In this document: piece by piece, positions 8,008 through 13,766 of the stretch
Numbering within the stretch: the stretch's first letter is position 1
Layout of the letters: every line of letters begins with the position of its first letter
Assembly (NCBI RefSeq): GCF_050436765.1
Contig: NZ_JBNQGD010000241.1
Coordinates: 1 to 24,927, forward strand
Reading direction: 5' to 3'
DNA: 24,927 nucleotides
From: Arachidicoccus sp050436765
GTDB taxonomy: Bacteria; Bacteroidota; Bacteroidia; Chitinophagales; Chitinophagaceae
The notes under the pieces: generated by a model
Database searches by the model: none
Told to the model about the DNA's origin: nothing
The model's input: the letters and a program-made list of their open reading frames with translations, nothing else
Translations under genes and position numbers: made by a program

Positions 8008-8040
8008 AGTGTTTTAATAACAGTTACAACATTAACTTTG
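8008..8040 (+). promoter_or_regulatory. Bacteroidota promoter in a gap without a protein gene
   Basis: The -7 box TAACTTTG at 8033-8040 is a perfect TAnnTTTG. AGTGTTTTAATA at 8008-8019 repeats, with the same 13-base spacing, the block in front of the cysteine desulfurase at 1891. No downstream gene on this strand would use it: the next gene is convergent. It points at the small transcript described next. Confidence 0.7.
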
Positions 8041-8045
8041 TGGTC

Positions 8046-8136
8046 ATAATAAAACAAAGCAAAAAACTAGTTTTACCTTTTTTTCATATGGCAAGCAATC
8101 GAAGACGGTCTGTGGTTTCTACCATGGACCTTTTTT
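8046..8136 (+). ncRNA. Candidate small RNA of about 90 nt
   Basis: A good promoter (8008-8040) is followed about 65 bases later by a textbook intrinsic terminator (8107-8136), and there is no plausible gene between them. The transcript would run from about 8046 to 8136. Its 5' half holds a self-complementary AAAACTAGTTTT and a U-rich stretch; the 3' half is the terminator hairpin, which resembles the layout of base-pairing regulatory RNAs. It matches no RNA family I can recognise: no SRP, 6S, tmRNA or RNase P features. The only ATG inside (8088) opens a 21-codon frame whose stop is beyond the terminator. It lies between the convergent aminotransferase and racemase genes. Confidence 0.55.
8107..8136 (+). 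terminator. Strong intrinsic terminator ending the candidate small RNA
   Basis: GGTCTGTGGT pairs over 10 positions, two of them G-U, with ACCATGGACC across a TTCT tetraloop, and six T residues follow at 8131-8136. On the minus strand no T run follows, so it does not serve the racemase gene. Confidence 0.8.
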
Positions 8137-8175
8137 ATTCGATAATCGGGTGAATATGCTCCTTTAAATAGATAA

Positions 8176-9264
8176 CTACAAAGCTGCCCCTTCAAACCTT
8201 TTTTCAATATATTTTGAGTGCATTATGCGTAATACACCCAAATAATCCATTTTAAATTCAATAAGATCACCTGTTTTGACATGTCGAGGGTTCTCTCCTA
8301 AATCAATCACCATCATATCCGAACTCACTCCCGCAATGCGCATATCAGGGTCACAAGGAATCAAATGATCTGATTCAATATCTAAAAGGCCTAAATCGAT
8401 AATGGCACGATGTGCGTTTTCATTTGCATTTGTAGGGTCAAACGCAAGTTTTTCACCACTTAGGTTATGACCTATTTCGCCCATTGGCACCATGGGCTTT
8501 TCACTCATTTCGATGACTTCCGCATAGAGTTTAAAAACGTCATTATGCATATTCTCATATGCAGTATTGTTATAAACATCGGTACCCAAATACAATGTTT
8601 CACCTACCCTGAAATGATTAATACCATTTGGCAACAATCCTTTGTCCAGCAGCGAAATCGTAACGGAAGCTCCACCCGAAACAAAGGGTATCTTTTTATT
8701 ATATTTAACTTCAATCAACTGTTTATAAATACACAATTGTATCAACTTATCATGGTTGGGTAGTACGCCATACATACATGTAAGATTAGCGCCAATTCCT
8801 ATTACTTCAATATTGGGCAACTTAAAAACATCGGAATAAAATTCTACCAAATTTTCGCGCATCACACCTTCGCGCAATTCCCCCAGTTCAATCATGATAA
8901 CTACTTTGTGTATCTTATTAGCCTCTACCGCCGCTTTTGAAAGCAAGTTCATAGTGGATAATTCAGTATTAAAACTAATGTCGGCATATTTCACGACACT
9001 TGTTACTGAACGTTTTGGGGGCGGCTTTATATAAATCGTTTCTACGGAAGAATTGATAGATTTAATCGTTTTCAAATTGGAAACTCTCGAATCACAAACT
9101 TGTTGAACACCCAGATGAATAAGGCTCTCAAGATATTTTCTGTTCCCGCACAATAATTTACTTACTACCGCCCAATGAATATGATGACGTCCAAAAAAAT
9201 TATCCAGATGTATATAATTATCTTTTAGCTTTTGTGTATTCAGTGTAATAAACGCCATACCCAT
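8176..9264 (-). CDS. Alanine/ornithine racemase-family PLP enzyme
   Basis: The 362-residue product has the alanine-racemase N-terminal TIM-barrel fold. Lys36 in HWAVVSKLLCGN takes the place of the PLP lysine; this SK(x)2CG context is that of ornithine racemase and YhfX-like proteins rather than classical Alr, whose motif is AVVKANAYGHG. Other family marks are CDSRVSNL, MIELGELREGVM, SGGASVTISLL, HFRVGETLYLG and GEIGHNLSG. The expected activity is racemisation of an amino acid, substrate unknown. The frame is open for 36 codons upstream, but these lie inside the GNAT gene. The ATG at 9264 starts one base after the GNAT stop (TAA-A-ATG), the natural coupled start; a second ATG follows at 9258. 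No terminator for this gene is evident before 8100. Confidence 0.83.
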   Translation of the reverse strand: MGMAFITLNTQKLKDNYIHLDNFFGRHHIHWAVVSKLLCGNRKYLESLIHLGVQQVCDSRVSNLKTIKSINSSVETIYIKPPPKRSVTSVVKYADISFNTELSTMNLLSKAAVEANKIHKVVIMIELGELREGVMRENLVEFYSDVFKLPNIEVIGIGANLTCMYGVLPNHDKLIQLCIYKQLIEVKYNKKIPFVSGGASVTISLLDKGLLPNGINHFRVGETLYLGTDVYNNTAYENMHNDVFKLYAEVIEMSEKPMVPMGEIGHNLSGEKLAFDPTNANENAHRAIIDLGLLDIESDHLIPCDPDMRIAGVSSDMMVIDLGENPRHVKTGDLIEFKMDYLGVLRIMHSKYIEKRFEGAAL

Positions 9265-9265
9265 T

Positions 9266-9706
9266 TTATTTGTTGATAAACCGCATTTCCAAGTACTTAT
9301 TAACGAAGCCAAATTTTTCGTACAACTTTTTGGCCGGATTTTGTGGTTCCACATGCAAGGCAATATCGCCATGTATGTTATCCATTATTTTTTGCATCAA
9401 TTGTTTACCGACGCCTTGGCCGCGATAATTTTGGTGTGTAGCAATATATACCAAAATATTTTCCGGAATATATTCTTTCATTCCCGTTTTATTGACTACC
9501 GCTGCGGCTACCAATTTGTCATTATCCATCGTTAAAAACAAATAGCCCCCCGGCGACGCCTCGCTCATTGCGTAATCAATCGCCTTTTTTATAGCGGAAA
9601 TGGTATCGCCATATTCTGCTAAATGTATAAATAGGAAATCCGCCAATTGTTCCAAATCTTTATCGGGCACAAATGACTGCGACGTGAAAACTTTTATAAA
9701 TAACAT
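9266..9706 (-). CDS. GNAT family N-acetyltransferase
   Basis: The 146 residues form a single GNAT domain. The acetyl-CoA pyrophosphate loop is NYRGQGVGKQLM, with RGQGVG at 95-100, and the motif B region HVEPQNPAKKLYEKFGFV at 118-135 is clear. The protein probably acetylates the amine of a small molecule or a protein N-terminus. Its target is unknown. It is directly followed by the amino-acid racemase gene with a one-base gap, which suggests the two act on a related amino acid, perhaps racemising and acetylating it; that link is inference from position only. A -7-like TATCTTAG (minus strand, 9900-9907) may be its promoter, giving a leader of nearly 190 bases. Confidence 0.88.
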   Translation of the reverse strand: MLFIKVFTSQSFVPDKDLEQLADFLFIHLAEYGDTISAIKKAIDYAMSEASPGGYLFLTMDNDKLVAAAVVNKTGMKEYIPENILVYIATHQNYRGQGVGKQLMQKIMDNIHGDIALHVEPQNPAKKLYEKFGFVNKYLEMRFINK

Positions 9707-9966
9707 AATATAATATTTCCTCTCTTAAAGAGAAATTACCGCACACTTACAAATAATTATTGCTGTCTTGTATAATTAGACGAATTGCTTTCAGGTATAA
9801 GCGTGTTTTAAAAAATTGGCCATTTAATTTATTGAAATTGGCCTTGGTATTTCCAGTTAAATGTAATGCAATAGTCAAGCGCCTGAAAAGCTTCGGTGGC
9901 TAAGATACGAAAATTAATTTTAAGGCCATTTTTGCTAGCAGACCTACAGTCCCATCTACAGAAGTA
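9707..9966. other. Gap upstream of the GNAT gene; likely long leader with a repeated GGCCAATTT
   Basis: No coding frame stands out. On the minus strand a -7-like TATCTTAG (9900-9907) would give the GNAT gene a long leader. That leader holds two copies of GGCCAATTT (plus-strand AAATTGGCC at 9813-9821 and 9835-9843) exactly 22 bases apart, about two helical turns. The only frame opened by the ATG beside one copy is ten codons. Confidence 0.35.
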
Positions 9967-10000
9967 AAAGGCCCGAACAAGTATATTTGTTCGGGCCTTT
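9967..10000 (-). terminator. Intrinsic terminator after plsX
   Basis: A perfect 14-bp stem (AAAGGCCCGAACAA with its complement) surrounds a 6-base loop. On the minus strand it is followed by a T-rich stretch (TTTTACTT) and it lies 22 bases past the plsX stop. It ends the yceD-rpmF-plsX transcript. Confidence 0.85.
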
Positions 10001-10022
10001 GTGAATCTTACTTAACAAAATT

Positions 10023-10979
10023 TTATAAAGAAAATACAGCTTTTATTTTATCGCAGAAGTTAGATTTAATCATTATCTCTGCTTGAATAATCATGTTTTT
10101 AAATGCTTTATCATTGCTAATCCCATGACCGATGACTACTGGCTTAGTAATACCCAAAACCGGCGTACCTCCGTAGTTTTCATAATGAAAGCGATGAAAA
10201 AACTCATCATTTTCCATTTGCCGGTGAGCAGCTATATCATAGATGGATTCTGCCATCTTCAAAACCACGTTTCCCGTGAACCCATCACAAACTATTACAT
10301 CCGCATTATCCTTAAACAGGTCCCGCCCTTCTATATTCCCACAAAAATTAATTTGCGTATTTTCTTTGAGTAAAGGATAGGTTGCTTGACAGAGGATATT
10401 TCCCTTACCTTCCTCTTCACCAACATTTAGAAGTCCCACTCTAGCATTGGGGATATTTAATACATGTTTAGCATACTCACTACCCATCAATGCAAACTGA
10501 TTCAACTGTTCGGGCTTGCAATCCGCGTTCAACCCCACATCCAACAAAAGCCCGGTTCCACCATTTAACTTTGGAACAAGGGTCGGAATTGTAGGACGAA
10601 GGACTCCCTCAACAGCTTTTATAGAATACATAGCACTTACCAACATCGCACCTGTATTTCCTGCGCTGATAAACGCATCAATCTGCCCAGAAGCTAAAAG
10701 TTTAAATCCTATCGCAATAGAAGATTTTGGCTTTTCCTTTAAGGCTTTGGTAGGGTGTTCGTTATAGCCAATGACTTCTTCAGCGTGAACGATACTTACC
10801 CTTTCATCGGTAACTAAATCACAACTTTCCAGCAAAGGCTTTAACTCAGCTTCATTACCAATACACAACACCGAACTCTGGTTGGAATTATTATTGAGGT
10901 AAAGAGCTAGACCTTTTACCGCTTCACAGGGGGCATAATCACCACCCATCATATCTATTCCAATGTTGACGTTGGGCAT
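10023..10979 (-). CDS. plsX: Phosphate acyltransferase PlsX
   Basis: PlsX converts acyl-ACP and phosphate to acyl-phosphate, the acyl donor for the first step of phospholipid synthesis by PlsY. The 318 residues show the family motifs MGGDYAP at 11-17, SAGNTGA at 105-111, LLDVGLNADC near 145-154 and LNVGEEEGKGN at 184-194, followed by CDGFTGNVVLKM. Length is normal. It is the third gene of yceD-rpmF-plsX, a conserved arrangement. In many bacteria fabH follows plsX; here the operon closes with a strong terminator and a GNAT gene comes next, so fabH must be elsewhere. The gene starts 60 bases after the rpmF stop. Confidence 0.95.
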   Translation of the reverse strand: MPNVNIGIDMMGGDYAPCEAVKGLALYLNNNSNQSSVLCIGNEAELKPLLESCDLVTDERVSIVHAEEVIGYNEHPTKALKEKPKSSIAIGFKLLASGQIDAFISAGNTGAMLVSAMYSIKAVEGVLRPTIPTLVPKLNGGTGLLLDVGLNADCKPEQLNQFALMGSEYAKHVLNIPNARVGLLNVGEEEGKGNILCQATYPLLKENTQINFCGNIEGRDLFKDNADVIVCDGFTGNVVLKMAESIYDIAAHRQMENDEFFHRFHYENYGGTPVLGITKPVVIGHGISNDKAFKNMIIQAEIMIKSNFCDKIKAVFSL

Positions 10980-11039
10980 TGTGTGTTTTTAATTGAAAAA
11001 TAAATTGTTCAATATAGGAACTAAATTGTTTTGAAAAAA

Positions 11040-11234
11040 CTACGCTTTTAAAGGCGCTTTTTCTGCAACAAGTTTCCCTTTGTAGTACAATTTACCTTCG
11101 CTTACATGTGCACGATGGCGTAAATGTGTTTCACCAGTAGTACCATCTTTACTCAATGTTACTTCTTGTGCTACATAATGCGTTCTTCTTTTGGCACTAC
11201 GTTGTTGTGAATGTCTGCGTTTAGGATTTGGCAT
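11040..11234 (-). CDS. rpmF: 50S ribosomal protein L32 (bL32)
   Basis: The 64-residue basic protein begins MPNPKRRHSQQRSAKRRTHY, the diagnostic N-terminus of bL32, and continues with SKDGTTGETHLRHRAHVSEGKLYYKGK. It is a component of the large ribosomal subunit. The form lacks the zinc-binding cysteine pairs found in some bacterial L32 proteins. It lies between yceD and plsX, as in most bacteria, 48 bases after the yceD stop. Confidence 0.96.
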   Translation of the reverse strand: MPNPKRRHSQQRSAKRRTHYVAQEVTLSKDGTTGETHLRHRAHVSEGKLYYKGKLVAEKAPLKA

Positions 11235-11282
11235 GACTATTTCAATTTTTAGTTGTTATTGATAATTTTTAATTGACAAATT

Positions 11283-11843
11283 TTAATTCAAATCGGCTTC
11301 TTCTTCCAAGTCTTTTAATTTGTCTAAATCTTTCCAAACATTATGTGTAGATGCCTGTGCATCTGCTTTCATCTGATCCAGTTTCTTCAATACTTCAGGA
11401 TTACATTTCGATCCACCCTGTTCATCTTCCCCACAATTTCTTTGTGCCGGAATACTTAAATTTACAAATTCATAAATCCAATCGGCAATATGCAAATGGC
11501 TTTCATTATATTTTATATAATAAATATCGGGATCTTCCTCTTGATTATTCATCTCATCGGGGTTTTCCACCATTTTTACAACCATATTAAATTCATCCCA
11601 AAGATCCTTTACAATGGTATTGGCACAACGATCGCAAAGCACATTTACTGTCCCTGCAATGTCAAATTTCAACAATAAGAGCGATGCATTTTTTTCTAAA
11701 GTTAGTTTTATGCTAACATCGCAATTATCAAAATCTTGTTGCCCATAATCTGCAAAGAACTTATCGCTTACCTTATAATCAAAAGTATGAACACCTGGTT
11801 TTAAGCCCACAAATGCTATTTCGTATGCTCGGTGGTTATTCAT
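11283..11843 (-). CDS. yceD: YceD family (DUF177) protein
   Basis: The 186-residue product belongs to the YceD/DUF177 family by context and by its paired cysteines: Cys70 and Cys73 in VLCDRCANTI, then Cys137 and Cys147 in the NLSIPAQRNCGEDEQGGSKC segment, which is the family's most conserved stretch. In plants and bacteria the family is linked to 23S rRNA accumulation, and its gene nearly always precedes rpmF. A charged C-terminal tail (KDLDKLKDLEEEADLN) closes the protein. It is first in the operon and starts about 14 bases after the predicted transcription start at about 11857. Confidence 0.88.
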   Translation of the reverse strand: MNNHRAYEIAFVGLKPGVHTFDYKVSDKFFADYGQQDFDNCDVSIKLTLEKNASLLLLKFDIAGTVNVLCDRCANTIVKDLWDEFNMVVKMVENPDEMNNQEEDPDIYYIKYNESHLHIADWIYEFVNLSIPAQRNCGEDEQGGSKCNPEVLKKLDQMKADAQASTHNVWKDLDKLKDLEEEADLN

Positions 11844-11862
11844 ATCCTCAAATTTAGGCGCA

Positions 11863-11894
11863 CAAAGGTAAAAATTTATATCTGAACCAGCAAA
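11863..11894 (-). promoter_or_regulatory. Promoter of the yceD-rpmF-plsX operon
   Basis: On the minus strand a perfect -7 box TACCTTTG (plus caaaggta, 11863-11870) is preceded after 20 bases by TTTG (plus caaa, 11891-11894), the full Bacteroidota -33/-7 pair. It lies between the porX stop and the yceD start. Confidence 0.75.
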
Positions 11895-11920
11895 TATTGT
11901 TTTAATTTCAATACTGGCGA

Positions 11921-13477
11921 TTATTTACTCTCCAATTGTATTACCGGGACAATCATCTCTTCCAAACTTACACCCCCATGCTGAAAAGTGCTTTTATAAA
12001 AATTTACATAATAGTTATAATTATTCGGATAACACAAAAAACCATCCTCTTTGGCAAATACAAAGGATGAATTTACATTGGGCGATGGCAAACCGGCTTC
12101 TTGAGGGTTTCGAAAAGATAGAACATCTTTAGCATTAAAATTCAAGTTACGGCCATGCTTATAGCGCAAATTAGCGGTCGTTTGTTTGTCTCCAATAATT
12201 TTGTAAGGTGTACATACCTGCACACTTCCATGATCGGTAGTGATAACCAATTTTATTTTTTTACCAGCGATTTTTTTCAGTGCCTGCTTTAAAGAACTGT
12301 GCTCAAACCAGCTTTTGGTGATACTCCTGTAACCAATTTCATCTCCCGCCAATTCTTTTAAAACTTCTAATTCGGTACGTGAGTGACTAAGCATATCCAC
12401 AAAATTGTAAACAATAACATTCAAGTCATTATTCAACATGTCATGTATATGGCTTACCAAATGTTGCGCCTCATGGTTATTAACCACCTTCGTATAGCTG
12501 AATTTAATGTCTTTCTTTTGAAGTCGACCTATAAACGATGCTAGAAAATCTTCTTCATGTAAGTTTTTCCCGCCCTCCTCTTCGTCATTCTTCCATTGAT
12601 TAGGGAATTTCTTTTCAATTTCTACAGGCATCAACCCTGAGAAAATAGCGTTACGGCAATATTGCGTCGCGGTGGGCAAAATACTATAATAACTGTCTTC
12701 TTTTACTATTTTAAAAAGATCGGCAAATAGGGGCTGTATGGTTTTCCACTGGTCGAAGCGCAGATTATCAATGAGAATAAAGAAAACAGGTACATCGTCT
12801 TCTAATAAAGGAAGAACCTTCTCTTTTAACAAATTGTTACTCATTATCGGCTTGTCAATCGTGTCATCGCGCATCCAGTCCAAATAATTTTTCGAGATAA
12901 ATTTAAAGAATTCCGCATTGGCATCCTGCTTCTGTGTTTGCAATATCTCCTGCATTTCCGGACTATTGCTTTTTTCCATTTCCAATTCCCAATACACCAA
13001 TTTCTTATAAATATCCATCCATTCGTTATGGTCGGGTTTATCATTCAGTGCTGTAAATAAATGGCGAAATTCTTGCTGATAATCGGTTACTGTTTTCTCA
13101 GCGATTAAACGCTTATTATCTAAAATTTTCTTTAAACAAAGTAACACCTGATTCGGATGGACAGGCTTTATTAAATAATCTGAAATTTTACTACCAATGG
13201 CTTCCTCCATTAAATTCTCCGTCTCATTTTTTGTAATCAAAACCACGGGAGTCAATGGATAAATTGCTTTTATTTTAGACAAAGTTTCCAAGCCACTAAT
13301 ACCCGGCATCGATTCGTCTAATAAGACCACGTCCGGTTGATTTTCTTTGATAGCTTCAATAGCATCAAAGCCATTTGTAAAGGTTGTCACCTCATATCCT
13401 TTTTGCACCAGAAATATCTGCAGCGATTTTAGGCCATCTATTTCATCGTCCACCCATACAATCTTTGCATTAGCCAT
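11921..13477 (-). CDS. porX: PorX: response regulator with PglZ alkaline-phosphatase-like domain
   Basis: The 518 residues have a receiver domain at 1-120, with acidic residues Asp10 and Asp11, phosphoacceptor Asp54 in VVLLDESMPG, Thr82 and Lys104. A helical linker follows, then a PglZ domain of the alkaline phosphatase superfamily at about 210-518. Candidate metal and catalytic residues are Asp237 in LIDNLRFDQW, Thr271 in PTATQYCRN, Asp361 and His365 in NFVDMLSHSR, Asp415-His416 in ITTDHGSV and His500 in QHGGVSLEEM. PorX is known to work with the PorY sensor and SigP to control type IX secretion genes, and its PglZ domain has zinc-dependent phosphodiesterase activity on nucleotides. The T9SS sorting-domain protein at the start of the window is consistent with an active system. 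The gene is single and divergent from clpB. Confidence 0.93.
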   Translation of the reverse strand: MANAKIVWVDDEIDGLKSLQIFLVQKGYEVTTFTNGFDAIEAIKENQPDVVLLDESMPGISGLETLSKIKAIYPLTPVVLITKNETENLMEEAIGSKISDYLIKPVHPNQVLLCLKKILDNKRLIAEKTVTDYQQEFRHLFTALNDKPDHNEWMDIYKKLVYWELEMEKSNSPEMQEILQTQKQDANAEFFKFISKNYLDWMRDDTIDKPIMSNNLLKEKVLPLLEDDVPVFFILIDNLRFDQWKTIQPLFADLFKIVKEDSYYSILPTATQYCRNAIFSGLMPVEIEKKFPNQWKNDEEEGGKNLHEEDFLASFIGRLQKKDIKFSYTKVVNNHEAQHLVSHIHDMLNNDLNVIVYNFVDMLSHSRTELEVLKELAGDEIGYRSITKSWFEHSSLKQALKKIAGKKIKLVITTDHGSVQVCTPYKIIGDKQTTANLRYKHGRNLNFNAKDVLSFRNPQEAGLPSPNVNSSFVFAKEDGFLCYPNNYNYYVNFYKSTFQHGGVSLEEMIVPVIQLESK

Positions 13478-13499
13478 TTTCGTCTTATTTCAATATAAT

Positions 13500-13507
13500 T
13501 AAAGATA
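13500..13507 (-). promoter_or_regulatory. Possible -7 box for porX
   Basis: TATCTTTA on the minus strand matches TAnnTTTG except for the last base and lies 22 bases before the porX ATG. The nearest TTG upstream is 23 bases away. Moderate to weak evidence. Confidence 0.35.
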
Positions 13508-13709
13508 CTGTTTCCTTAATAGTTTTATTACAACCAGTTTTATTTTGGATAAAATTTACAATTTACTTTCGGCCAGTATTGCATACAACACTCTGCTGAT
13601 AAGACTTTCCGTCACCTTATTCTCAAAAACTACGCCATTATTTCCGATTAATGCAATCTGTATATTTATTGCTGGGAGATCAGTAAAAATGCAAATAGCG
13701 TAAAAACCT
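13508..13709. other. porX-clpB intergenic region with a coding-like open frame
   Basis: Apart from promoters the gap has no start-to-stop gene. On the minus strand a frame is open from about 13705 down to a TAA at 13556-13558 and reads like protein (for example IQIALIGNNGVVFENKV, then SRVLYAILAESKL), but has no ATG. An opposite-strand frame over the same stretch is also open. It may be a gene remnant or chance. Confidence 0.2.
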
Positions 13710-13722
13710 TAATGTCACATTA
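13710..13722. promoter_or_regulatory. 13-bp inverted repeat at the clpB promoter, candidate operator
   Basis: TAATGT and ACATTA flank a single central C, a perfect inverted repeat. It sits about 14 bases upstream of the clpB -7 box, over the place where the -33 element would be, and no good TTTG is present there. This is the classic position for a repressor or for an activator that replaces a poor -33 element. Confidence 0.45.
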
Positions 13723-13735
13723 GCATTTTAATTTT

Positions 13736-13743
13736 TAACTTTG
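13736..13743 (+). promoter_or_regulatory. -7 box of the clpB promoter
   Basis: TAACTTTG is a perfect TAnnTTTG. Transcription would begin near 13749, about 18 bases before the clpB ATG. AAGGAG at 13744-13749 is therefore at the transcript start and is probably not a ribosome site. Confidence 0.65.
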
Positions 13744-13766
13744 AAGGAGAAAAATCTATTATTTTT

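Noticed and set aside
8088..8153. A 21-codon frame starting at an ATG inside the candidate small RNA.
   Set aside because: Its stop lies beyond the strong terminator at 8107-8136, so the message would not contain the full frame.
9265..9372. A 36-residue N-terminal extension of the racemase.
   Set aside because: It overlaps the end of the GNAT gene in another frame, and family similarity begins at the ATG at 9264.
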